From positions 62,001-126,000 of the forward strand of contig JBBSBH010000004.1 in the NCBI GenBank assembly GCA_038251405.1: 64,000 nucleotides of DNA, written 5' to 3'. The notes beneath the pieces were generated by a model. That model did no database searches. It was not told where the DNA came from and saw only the letters and a list, made by a program, of their open reading frames with translations. The DNA is from JADJLQ01 sp038251405 (GTDB lineage: Bacteria; Bacteroidota; Bacteroidia; Chitinophagales; Saprospiraceae). Shown here one piece after another: positions 42,525 through 50,394 of this stretch. Both the position numbers and the translations under genes were made by a program. Within the stretch, counting starts at the first letter, position 1. Each line of letters opens with the position of its first letter.

Positions 42525-43515
42525 TACGCTCGAAAAAATACTTGGTAAGCAGAAGTTAAATACGCTGACTCACTGGGCTCAGCGCACTTCTTTGCCTGGA
42601 CTTTCTAAAGTACCTGTTTACGATATTGTAGTATTTTTATATCACGAAGCCAGACGGGAAAGGATCATGGACAAGGTAAATTCATTGGCATTTTCATTTC
42701 TTTTGGCATTATTTCCATTTTTTTTGTTCCTTTTCACACTTATACCTTTACTGCCAGTACATGGTATCAATGATGAACTAATCAGAGGTCTGAAACCCTT
42801 TATACCCGATTCTGTAGAGCCCTTCTTATTCAAAACTTTGGAAGATGTAATATCTGTAAAAAGAGGAGGTTTACTATCCATCTCCTTTTTTATGGCTTTG
42901 TATTTTTCAACTAATGCTACTCAGGCTATGATGACTGGATTTGAAAAATCCTATAAAGAAACTTTCCGGCGCCGCAATTTTTGGCAGAAAAGACTAGATG
43001 CATTAAAATTAGTGTTTCTGGTTGCTTTACTGGTAATATTTTCTGTAGTGATTCTCATATTTGGAAATGAAATCTGGAGTTGGTTGGTTAGTTATTTCAG
43101 TTCCAGAAACGTAGTGATAGAGAGCCCTGATTCAAAAGATAATTGGGTGGTCAAGTTTTTATTTTTAAAAAACTACTCTGGTATTGTTTTTGGGCTTTTT
43201 CAGGCGATCATCAGTTTCTTTTTATTTCAAGGGATTTTTGCAGCGATATTCAGGTTTGGTGCAGCTTTCAGACAAAAAGCAAAATTCTTTTCTGCCGGTA
43301 CTACCTTGGCAGCAGTGAGCTCAATTATTATTTCATTGATTTTTTCATTCTCGATCAATAAATTTGGCTCTTTTCATTTGATATATGGTCCTATCGGCGC
43401 TTTGATTATAATATTGCTCTATATTCAACTCAATTGTTTTATCATCATTGCCTGCTTTGAATTGAATGCAAGTATTGCGGTGAACAGAGATATAAAAAAA
43501 GTGATAGTAGATTAA
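42499..43515 (+). CDS. YihY/BrkB-family inner membrane protein
   Basis: A 338-residue polytopic membrane protein of the YihY (once RNase BN, virulence factor BrkB) family, with about six helices. Family segments include SLAFSFLLALFPFFLFLFTL and the C-terminal YGPIGALIIILLYIQLNCFI. Its function is unsettled; lipid or solute handling has been suggested for homologues. I chose the ATG at 42499 rather than the TTG at 42484 because ATG is far more common and the extra residues add nothing. It overlaps the thioesterase 3' end and meets the UbiX gene tail-to-tail with a 4-base overlap. Confidence 0.85.
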   Translation: MSSKDPILNTLEKILGKQKLNTLTHWAQRTSLPGLSKVPVYDIVVFLYHEARRERIMDKVNSLAFSFLLALFPFFLFLFTLIPLLPVHGINDELIRGLKPFIPDSVEPFLFKTLEDVISVKRGGLLSISFFMALYFSTNATQAMMTGFEKSYKETFRRRNFWQKRLDALKLVFLVALLVIFSVVILIFGNEIWSWLVSYFSSRNVVIESPDSKDNWVVKFLFLKNYSGIVFGLFQAIISFFLFQGIFAAIFRFGAAFRQKAKFFSAGTTLAAVSSIIISLIFSFSINKFGSFHLIYGPIGALIIILLYIQLNCFIIIACFELNASIAVNRDIKKVIVD

Positions 43516-44075
43516 TTAGTCTCACCCCATCTTTTAGTCTCTAAAACAAATCCTGCCTGATCCAGGATGCGATCTACCACGGTGTTCACCAAATCAAAAA
43601 TGGTATCTGGTTGGCCATAAAATGAAGGAATAGCTGGCAAAATAATTCCTCCGCACTCCGAAACAGTGACCATATTCCTTAAATGAATAAGACTAAGCGG
43701 CGTCTCCCTGGGTACCAGTATCAGTTGCCTTCTTTCTTTAAGTATTACATCCGCTGCACGAGTCATAAGATCATTCGAAACCCCGGTAGCTACTCTTGCT
43801 AAAGTACCCATCGAGCAGGGACAAATAATCATAGCCTCATACTTAGCTGATCCAGAGGCAAATGGAGCATTAAAATCGGTTGATTGGAAAAGCTTCATAT
43901 TTGTGGGGGCTTTAAAGTCTGTGCCCAATTCCAAGTTCCAATTCGTATAGGCATTCTTACTCATTATTATGCCTATATCGGACCATTGGCTATGGAGTGC
44001 CCCTAGTTTTTGTAACAGATGATGAGCGTAAATGGCCCCGCTGGATCCTGAAATGCCGATTACTATTTTTTTCAT
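43512..44075 (-). CDS. ubiX: UbiX-family flavin prenyltransferase
   Basis: A 187-residue flavoprotein of the UbiX/Pad1 family, which prenylates FMN to make the cofactor of UbiD decarboxylases. Signatures: KIVIGISGSSGAIYAHHLLQ (FMN-binding start), CPCSMGTLARVATGVSNDL, and RRQLILVPRETPLSLIHLRN near the C-terminus. The length is standard. UbiD is not in the window. The region upstream holds the paired hairpin elements at 44.1-44.4 kb, the nearer of which ends 17 bases before the start codon and could control this gene. Confidence 0.93.
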   Translation of the reverse strand: MKKIVIGISGSSGAIYAHHLLQKLGALHSQWSDIGIIMSKNAYTNWNLELGTDFKAPTNMKLFQSTDFNAPFASGSAKYEAMIICPCSMGTLARVATGVSNDLMTRAADVILKERRQLILVPRETPLSLIHLRNMVTVSECGGIILPAIPSFYGQPDTIFDLVNTVVDRILDQAGFVLETKRWGETN

Positions 44076-44092
44076 ATTTCCCTAAAATAAAA

Positions 44093-44185
44093 ATAGTCAG
44101 CTCTTACACGTTTGCAAAGGCTGACTATCCGACAATTATAATCCCATGAACATATCCGATGAATGCTTTACGATCATATCATCGG
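44093..44185. repeat. Hairpin-linker-hairpin element, copy A
   Basis: Stem ATAGTCAGC (44093-44101) with GCTGACTAT (44120-44128), loop containing TACACGTTTG; then the conserved linker ATTATAATCCCATGAACAT (44135-44153); then stem CCGATGA (44156-44162) with TCATCGG (44179-44185). On the minus strand the first stem is followed by TTTTATTTTA. Confidence 0.6.
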
Positions 44186-44263
44186 GCTATATTTAATGAA
44201 CCTAGAACTTTTCAACTTTATTTATGCTGTCCATGAGTACTGATTCCCAGATCAGTTTTGAAA

Positions 44264-44368
44264 ATAGGGAGTTATACACTTTTGTATTGACTCCCTATCA
44301 GACAAATTATAATCCCATGAACATGTCCCTTTCTTTCGAAAAGAACTCACTGAATCTTTTTTTCAGTG
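44264..44368. repeat. Hairpin-linker-hairpin element, copy B
   Basis: Stem ATAGGGAGT (44264-44272) with ACTCCCTAT (44290-44298), loop containing TACACTTTTG; then the identical 19-base linker (44306-44324); then stem CACTGAA (44348-44354) with TTCAGTG (44362-44368). The stem bases differ from copy A but remain fully paired. Confidence 0.6.
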
Positions 44369-44604
44369 GTGACTAAAAAGTATTTCATTTAAAATCACAA
44401 TACAATTATCGGCACTTTGGAAAGTCATTTCAAAGACATTTTTTAGGCATTGTTATATATTTTTTATTATAATATGAATTTAATATCTTGTTAAGTATTT
44501 AAATTCAATTATTTATACATATAAATATTTATACATATATTAAATTTGAGGTGATTATCGATTCAGGATTGCGCGTTTTTTAATTAAAAAACTCAATTTT
44601 TAAA

Positions 44605-45711
44605 TCAAAAAGGTGATTTTAAAGCAGGATTTTGAATAAAACTACTGTCAGTAAGGGTGTATAAAAAAGCTATAATATCTTCTTTTTGGCCAGGGCTGAG
44701 CTTTAATTGCCTTATGAAGGGATTTTTATTATCTGCCGGATGACCACCTGAATTGTAATGATCGAGTACATCCTCTAATGTTTCAAATCGTCCATCATGC
44801 ATGTAAGGAGCTGTCAAAACTATATTGCGTAATGTAGGAGCCCTAAACTGGCCATTCTCCAGGAGTGAGCCAGTCACTCCTCCCCGACCAGGATCAGGAA
44901 AATCATTAAGGCCCGATACTTGTTGAATACCATTATTAAAGAAATCATTAGAGGCCATCAAAGGGGCATTATGGCAGTGAAAACATTCGGCATCAGGCAT
45001 TCTTCCCCCTGATTTGTCAAAATACATAGTAAATCCTCTTAGTTCACTATCCGTAAAAAACACGCCAGAACCTGAGGTAAGGGCCAGGTCATACTTTGCT
45101 TTCCCGCTGCTCACTAACATTCTTTCAAATTGAGCGATTGCTTTTACAGTCAAATATTTGGTGATGGAATCTCGATGATCAATACCAAATGCTTTTCGAA
45201 ATTCAGTTGGATAATCACGGTGTTGCTTCAATCTTTCTACAATGCCTGGCCAATTAAAATGCATTTCAAGGGGATCTTCCGGAGGTAACAGAGCCTGCTC
45301 TTCCAATGTATGCACCCTTCCGTCCCAAAACAAACCATGACTTTGAAATCCGGCATCCAACAAATTCATAGCACTGCGTCTGCCGTTCAGTCCATCAATA
45401 CCTTTACTGGTAGCCAATCCATCTGTAAAACTCTTATCGGGAAGATGGCAACTGGCACATGCCTGGGTAGAATCTTTGGACAATATAGGATCGAAAAATA
45501 GTTTTCTACCAAGCTGCACTCCTGCTTCGGTCAAAGGATTGTCTTCGGGAATATCCATTGCTGGATAAGCAGGCACCGTGGGCGTGGCTACAGATATTGG
45601 TGCATAGGTAATTTGATCAAGCCTGCCAGGATCAGTCTCACTAGGATCATAGTCACAGGCATAAATGATAAGGAAGCCAAAAAGTACTGCCAAACTCCGC
45701 CTAAAGAGCAT
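44605..45711 (-). CDS. Diheme cytochrome c peroxidase of the MauG/MbnH type, lipoprotein
   Basis: A 368-residue diheme protein. The N-terminus is a probable lipoprotein signal with Cys19. Heme sites: CASCH at 85-89 and CFHCH at 243-247. Family motifs include GLFWDGRVHTLEEQ (about 126-139) and APYMHDGRF (301-309); the residue before His305 is Met304. The family includes bacterial H2O2-reducing peroxidases, MauG and MbnH. MbnH oxidises a Trp of its partner MbnP. Because two MbnP-like lipoproteins lie directly upstream in the same orientation (gap 3 bases to the nearest), I favour the MbnH role over a peroxide-scavenging role, but sequence alone cannot exclude the latter. Confidence 0.85.
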   Translation of the reverse strand: MLFRRSLAVLFGFLIIYACDYDPSETDPGRLDQITYAPISVATPTVPAYPAMDIPEDNPLTEAGVQLGRKLFFDPILSKDSTQACASCHLPDKSFTDGLATSKGIDGLNGRRSAMNLLDAGFQSHGLFWDGRVHTLEEQALLPPEDPLEMHFNWPGIVERLKQHRDYPTEFRKAFGIDHRDSITKYLTVKAIAQFERMLVSSGKAKYDLALTSGSGVFFTDSELRGFTMYFDKSGGRMPDAECFHCHNAPLMASNDFFNNGIQQVSGLNDFPDPGRGGVTGSLLENGQFRAPTLRNIVLTAPYMHDGRFETLEDVLDHYNSGGHPADNKNPFIRQLKLSPGQKEDIIAFLYTLTDSSFIQNPALKSPF

Positions 45712-45714
45712 GGA

Positions 45715-46455
45715 TTAATTTTTTAGTTGAATTGATTGTGCCATCCTGGCACTGAACGACTTAAGTACTTCTATATTAACAGGATTATGATTAAGTGGGC
45801 TTGAAACAAAGTCAAACATAGAGGTACCATCAAAAAATATTTTTTGAACATCCATACCAAAAAGAAAAGGAATATTTCCATTTTCTGTTACTTCAAATGA
45901 TTTGGAGATTTCTATTTTTTGAAGGCAATCATCGGTACCCGTATGGATGGCAAACCCCAAATCAAAATTTCCATTATTTTCAACATCAAATACGCCCTCA
46001 ATTTTGGAAAAGATAAATGAATTCCAAGCTTCCCAATAATGACTGGTATTAGCTAATGCACTAGTACTTGGAAAATCTTTGGGTAGCTTTTTATTTAAGT
46101 CTGATTTTACACCAAGCATGAAACGCAGTCCACTATAGCTACCGGCTTTTATTGATGGTATAGTAATGGTAGATCCGGAAGGATTTGAGGAGGTAAGATC
46201 AATCAGCGCTGCTACATCAGATGATATGCTTCCCGTATTATTCAATAATTCAATCCCGGTGATATAGAAATCGAGTTTGCTAAATTTTATAGTTTGCTTG
46301 CTTCCATAGGTGTATGCTTTTACAGGCTGGAAAGCCTCAATACCATAATTTGCATTAAACGAAAAAGTTACAGATCCGGTAACAGCTGAAGCATCTTGCT
46401 CTTTGGTGCATGCACCAAACCCTACTGTAATCAATAGAATTAAGATGTATTTCAT
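45715..46455 (-). CDS. MbnP-like putative copper-binding lipoprotein (copy 1)
   Basis: A 246-residue lipoprotein (MKYILILLITVGFGAC, lipid Cys16) with one MbnP-like beta-sandwich domain. Conserved parts: VTFSFNANYGIEAFQPVK, FSKLDFYITGIELL, SHYWEAWNSFIFSKIEGVF (Trp141, Trp144) and FAIHTGTDDC (His171, Cys177). In characterised MbnP a Trp becomes kynurenine at a copper site, through the partner diheme enzyme MbnH. I chose the ATG at 46455 over the ATG at 46488 because the signal peptide then has normal length. The diheme peroxidase starts 3 bases downstream. Confidence 0.8.
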   Translation of the reverse strand: MKYILILLITVGFGACTKEQDASAVTGSVTFSFNANYGIEAFQPVKAYTYGSKQTIKFSKLDFYITGIELLNNTGSISSDVAALIDLTSSNPSGSTITIPSIKAGSYSGLRFMLGVKSDLNKKLPKDFPSTSALANTSHYWEAWNSFIFSKIEGVFDVENNGNFDLGFAIHTGTDDCLQKIEISKSFEVTENGNIPFLFGMDVQKIFFDGTSMFDFVSSPLNHNPVNIEVLKSFSARMAQSIQLKN

Positions 46456-46604
46456 TTTCTTAAAATTAAATAAAACGTACCGGTTCATTTGATTTCAAAA
46501 TTACAGGTTTATTTATTTACCAAATGTTAGGAAAAATGAAACAGATTTGCTTTCGGTCTAGATTATGATTCTATTAACTGATTATAGGAGTTATATCATG
46601 GGGA

Positions 46605-47384
46605 TTAATTCTTTAAAATAATTGCATTAGCCATACCCCATGCAAATTTTCTCAGTTTATCTATATCACCAGGGTTATGGCTTAGCGGATCAGTGACCAA
46701 ATCATAATAGATAGAGTCTTGTTTAAAATATGAAAGTACATCCACATCAAATACCAATGCACCAGGAGTACCTTCCTTTATAGTAAAAGCCCTATTTATC
46801 TCTACTTTCTCGCTACAGTCATCTGTCCCGGTTAATATAGAAAATCCAGCATTAAAATTTCCCTGCCCATTTTCATCAAACAGACCCTGAACCACACTAA
46901 AAATATAGGAGTCCCAATCAGCCCAATAGTTTGAGGAAAAGGATAGCGGATTATTCGAAGTAAAGTCTTTAGGTGATTTTTTATTAAGTATTGGGGTGAC
47001 TCCAAAGGTAAAAGTGATACCGGTATAATTTCCAGATGGAATATCTATCATTGAAATCAATCTTTTGTCAGCATCGCCAGTAAGATCAATGAGGCCAGCC
47101 ATATCACTTTCATAAGGTTTATTTCCTTCCAATTTAATTCCGGTAATATAAAAATCTACTTTAGAAAACATAACTTTTTGCTTACCCGTATATGTATATG
47201 ACTTTACCGGTTCAAAAGCCTGATCACCAAATCTTGGCGCGAAAGAAAGATTGAGATCACCTTTTATTCCTAAAGAATCGGGAGTATCCAATGTTGTAGT
47301 CCCTTCTTCCTTATGACATTGAGTAAAAATAAAAGCCAACATGATTAAAAAAAATATAGCAGGCTTTGATGACTCGAGTTTCAT
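46605..47384 (-). CDS. MbnP-like putative copper-binding lipoprotein (copy 2)
   Basis: A 259-residue lipoprotein (hydrophobic 9-22, lipid Cys23 in FTQC) and paralogue of the next gene. It has the same blocks: LSFAPRFGDQAFEPVKSYTY, FSKVDFYITGIKLE, SNYWADWDSYIFSVVQGLFD (Trp154, Trp157) and FSILTGTDDC (Cys190). The His that precedes TGTDDC in copy 1 is Leu here (ILTG instead of IHTG), so metal binding may differ or be lost. It is the first gene of the three-gene group, 149 bases upstream of copy 1 as annotated. Confidence 0.8.
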   Translation of the reverse strand: MKLESSKPAIFFLIMLAFIFTQCHKEEGTTTLDTPDSLGIKGDLNLSFAPRFGDQAFEPVKSYTYTGKQKVMFSKVDFYITGIKLEGNKPYESDMAGLIDLTGDADKRLISMIDIPSGNYTGITFTFGVTPILNKKSPKDFTSNNPLSFSSNYWADWDSYIFSVVQGLFDENGQGNFNAGFSILTGTDDCSEKVEINRAFTIKEGTPGALVFDVDVLSYFKQDSIYYDLVTDPLSHNPGDIDKLRKFAWGMANAIILKN

Positions 47385-47473
47385 TATTTAAGTATGTATT
47401 TATTAAAACAATAAAGCAGACCAATCTACTGCAATATATAACGCAAATTAGTGGCTACAAGTCTATCAGAGGA

Positions 47474-48292
47474 TCATCCTTTGGGATCTATATTTTCTTT
47501 ATAAAGCTTTTTGAGGATGCTTTTCACTTGAATAGAAAAATCCTTATTCTGAATCCAAAAATAAAAATTTCGATCCTTTTTCAATACCTCTATTACTGGC
47601 TGGCCATTGTATTTACCAAAATTAAAGACCATCACGCCATCCGTATTGTATTTGAGACGATTACTCACATCTACCATATTCTGATCATTGGTAAAATCAT
47701 GAAGAGATTTTATGTCCCTTTCTATAGGAGCCGAACTTTCATTGCCATCTTCATCTATAAGACTTTGATTTTCGTAACGTTCTATCTGTCCTTTAAAAAT
47801 ATGAACCATCGCTCGGGCGTCCTCTAAAGCGTCGTGAGCAGCTGTCAGCTCTTGATTGCAATAAAATTTCAATGCTGCTTTAAGAGTCCGGGGTTCCATT
47901 TTATAAAAAATGCGTTGAGCATCAATTATTTTCCTGCCGGCAGTATCCCAATCTATTCCTGCGCGAGCAAACTCTTCCAGCAAAATCGGTATATCCAGTT
48001 TGTATGAGTTATAGGTGACCAGATCTGCATTACCTATAAATTTAGATATCCTATCAGCCAATTGCAAAAAACTTGGCTTCCGTGCCAGTGCAGCAGCGTC
48101 AATTTTATGTATTAAATAGGCCTCCTGAGAAATGGGAATCCCAGGATTTATGTATTCATTCCACTCTATTACTTCTCCATCCGGCTTATATTTCACCATA
48201 GCCAGTTGAATGATTCTGTCTTTGAGAAAATTGAGCCCGGTAGCTTCCAGATCGATAAAGATCAGATCATTTTTTAAAAATTCAAATTCCAT
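47474..48292 (-). CDS. DnaQ-like DEDDh exonuclease with C-terminal accessory domain
   Basis: A 272-residue protein. The N-terminal DEDD exonuclease has FIDLEATGL (Asp and Glu of ExoI), YNSYKLDIPIL (Asp of ExoII) and AAHDALEDARA (His and Asp of ExoIII), so it is a DEDDh 3'-5' exonuclease with all catalytic residues. The C-terminal part (about 215-270: VFNFGKYNGQPVIEVLKKDR, then FYFWIQNKDF) looks like the small DUF3820/ExoX-type C-terminal domain rather than the polymerase-binding tail of epsilon. The role is probably DNA repair or RNA turnover. It starts 3 bases after apbE and is cotranscribed with it. Confidence 0.85.
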   Translation of the reverse strand: MEFEFLKNDLIFIDLEATGLNFLKDRIIQLAMVKYKPDGEVIEWNEYINPGIPISQEAYLIHKIDAAALARKPSFLQLADRISKFIGNADLVTYNSYKLDIPILLEEFARAGIDWDTAGRKIIDAQRIFYKMEPRTLKAALKFYCNQELTAAHDALEDARAMVHIFKGQIERYENQSLIDEDGNESSAPIERDIKSLHDFTNDQNMVDVSNRLKYNTDGVMVFNFGKYNGQPVIEVLKKDRNFYFWIQNKDFSIQVKSILKKLYKENIDPKG

Positions 48293-48295
48293 TTT

Positions 48296-49360
48296 TTATT
48301 CTTTGGTGAGATATTTAGCAAAGCCCTCCGTTAAGTCTGTACGCAGACTATCATGGTCTCTGTATACAAAATAAGCCTCCATATTATATTTAATTACAAT
48401 TGCCTTACATGAATCTATTCCTATTGCCATGCAAGCAGTGGCCATAGCATCAATATCCGTACAATTAGGACCTATTAGCGTTACACTTAATAGTTTGGAT
48501 CGTTCTGGAAATCCGGTTATTGGATTCAGTGTGTGTGAAAAAGTATTGACACCTGATTTATAAAAATTTCGATAATTTCCTGAGGTAGTCAATGCAAGGT
48601 CAGTCAATTTTACTTTTGAGAAAACATCTTGTATGCTCGCGTCTTCCAAAGGGGTATTGAGCCCAACTATCCAAAGGGAACCATCGGGTTTGGTTCCTTT
48701 AGCTACGAGCTCACCTCCTACCTCTACCAGGTAATTACCGTATCCTTTATAATTCAACAAAGCTGCAATCTGGTCAGCACCATAGCCTTGCCCGATACCA
48801 CCAAAGTCCAATTCGACCAATGAATCCAACTTGGTTAACGTGTACTCGCCAGTGCCTTCATTATATGAAAAACTTATTTTGTTCATTCCGGTACTCCTTA
48901 GTATTTCTTTGATTTTCACCGTATCGGGAGTCTCTATTTTCGATCGTCCTGAATACCCAAAACCCCAATAATTAACCAATTTCATCACCGTAGGATCAAA
49001 ATATCCATGACTCTCCAGGAATGTATTTTTGCCTACTTGCAAGTTTCTAAAAAAATGCTTTAGAGTTCCTCTTGTGGTATCATCATTTGGAAATATCACT
49101 TGATGGGCAATCGTTTTATTAAAAAAAGTAACGAGTGAATTTTGCTCATAGGAAGAAATACCCTGGTTAATCCAATAGAGCAGCGAATCTGTAGATTTTT
49201 TTAGAGTCAGCTGTTTTTCATCGGTGGCACCTGGACTATAAATACGAATATGATAGCTGGTACCCATGGTTTTTCCTTCATATAAAATCATTTTACTTAA
49301 AGGATTTTTGCAGGAAAAATTCAAACTAATAATCAGTATAAAAAACAATATTTGTTTCAT
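48296..49360 (-). CDS. apbE: FAD:protein FMN transferase (ApbE), lipoprotein
   Basis: A 354-residue ApbE that attaches FMN covalently to Thr/Ser of target flavoproteins such as RnfG/NqrC-type subunits. The lipoprotein signal ends at Cys17 (LNFSCKN). Motifs: GKTMGTSYHIR, LDFGGIGQGYGADQIA (Mg/FAD-binding), LVEVGGELVAKGTKPDG, and TSGNYRNF followed by SHTLNPITGFP. It is located in the envelope. The targets are not in the window. It is first of a two-gene unit with the exonuclease, with a 3-base gap. Confidence 0.93.
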   Translation of the reverse strand: MKQILFFILIISLNFSCKNPLSKMILYEGKTMGTSYHIRIYSPGATDEKQLTLKKSTDSLLYWINQGISSYEQNSLVTFFNKTIAHQVIFPNDDTTRGTLKHFFRNLQVGKNTFLESHGYFDPTVMKLVNYWGFGYSGRSKIETPDTVKIKEILRSTGMNKISFSYNEGTGEYTLTKLDSLVELDFGGIGQGYGADQIAALLNYKGYGNYLVEVGGELVAKGTKPDGSLWIVGLNTPLEDASIQDVFSKVKLTDLALTTSGNYRNFYKSGVNTFSHTLNPITGFPERSKLLSVTLIGPNCTDIDAMATACMAIGIDSCKAIVIKYNMEAYFVYRDHDSLRTDLTEGFAKYLTKE

Positions 49361-49393
49361 TTATCTATTTTGAATCAACTGAACATTTAAAAT

Positions 49394-50230
49394 TTATTGC
49401 TCGGTGACTTCATTCATCAATCCTTCTGAAATGGCCTCTTGCCCGGCGCCATGAAGTTGAATCGGTTTTTTATGCTTTCGCGTTCGAATATTGAGAAATT
49501 CTACAAATAGAGAAAATGCAATGGAGAAGTATAAATATCCTCTTGGAATAGTTCCAACCTCTGAACCAAAAATCTGAAAATCAGCTTGATGAGCACCCTC
49601 GGCAATCAGCATAAACCCAATCAAAATTAAAAACGACAATCCCAGCATCTGAATACTAGGGTGTTGATTTACAAAATTACCAACAGGGCCAGAGAACCAC
49701 ATCATAATTAAAATTGAAACTACTACGGCTAAAATCATGATAGCCACATCTTTTGTAAGGCCTACTGCGGTTAAAATTGAATCAAACGAAAAAACAAGGT
49801 TGATGATAGATATCTGCCAAATGGCATTAAAAAGGCTTTGATACACTTTTTTCCCTTTCTCAGCAGTAGGATGGTCCAGCCCCTCTAACTTCTCAAAAAT
49901 TTCGGAAGACGCTTTATACAATAGAAACAAACCACCCGCGATAAGGATTAAACTTTGAATAGAAAATCCTCCGGAAGCTATACTTCCTTTAAAAGACAAT
50001 AGTGGTTTTTGCATCGCCAGAAAAGCTGAAATAACAAAAAGTAAGAGAATGCGGAATATCATAGCAATAAGTAATCCCCAGTTTCTCGCTTTAGCCTGAT
50101 CTTCTTTTTTGAGGCGAGATGAAATGATAGTAATAAAAATGATATTATCTATGCCCAATACAATTTCTAGAAATGTAAGCGTAATAAGACTAATCCACAC
50201 ATTTCCTGAGGTAAAATCCGGTAAAGTCAT
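49394..50230 (-). CDS. TerC-family integral membrane protein
   Basis: A 278-residue TerC/Alx-like membrane protein with about seven helices. Family motifs: LEIVLGIDNIIFI near the N-terminus with acidic residues in the membrane, and LVFSFDSILTAVG in the middle (the second Asp motif). Homologues take part in Mn2+ export or metal loading of exoenzymes; older links to tellurite resistance come from ter operons, and no other ter gene is here. I chose the ATG at 50230 over an upstream TTG because family members start with this short segment before helix 1. The C-terminus is a short cytoplasmic tail. Confidence 0.88.
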   Translation of the reverse strand: MTLPDFTSGNVWISLITLTFLEIVLGIDNIIFITIISSRLKKEDQAKARNWGLLIAMIFRILLLFVISAFLAMQKPLLSFKGSIASGGFSIQSLILIAGGLFLLYKASSEIFEKLEGLDHPTAEKGKKVYQSLFNAIWQISIINLVFSFDSILTAVGLTKDVAIMILAVVVSILIMMWFSGPVGNFVNQHPSIQMLGLSFLILIGFMLIAEGAHQADFQIFGSEVGTIPRGYLYFSIAFSLFVEFLNIRTRKHKKPIQLHGAGQEAISEGLMNEVTEQ

Positions 50231-50364
50231 TAATTCTGTGATATTCGTGTGATAAACTGGGAGCAAATTTACAAATAAGAAAATGAATATTAACAAAGAT
50301 TGGAAGGTTTTAGGTTACGTTAAATCAATAGTTTTCTGACTAAAAGTGAGAATCCAAACGTTCT

Positions 50365-50372
50365 TACATTTG
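50365..50372 (+). promoter_or_regulatory. -7 promoter box of the Omp28-like gene
   Basis: TACATTTG (TAnnTTTG) ends 22 bases before the ATG at 50395, giving a short 5' leader. The -33 element is not clear. Confidence 0.5.
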
Positions 50373-50394
50373 CAGATCTAAAAATGCTTTGAAT

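Larger units (their letters stand above)
44076..44604. other. Gene-free region between UbiX and the diheme peroxidase
   Basis: There is no reading frame of note. It contains two copies of a hairpin-linker-hairpin element (listed separately) and, from about 44400 to 44604, very AT-rich sequence with TATA-like runs in which I see nothing further. Confidence 0.6.

Noticed and set aside
49394..50296. TerC as part of a tellurite-resistance (ter) operon
   Set aside because: No other ter gene is nearby; TerC-family proteins alone are widespread and tied mainly to metal handling.
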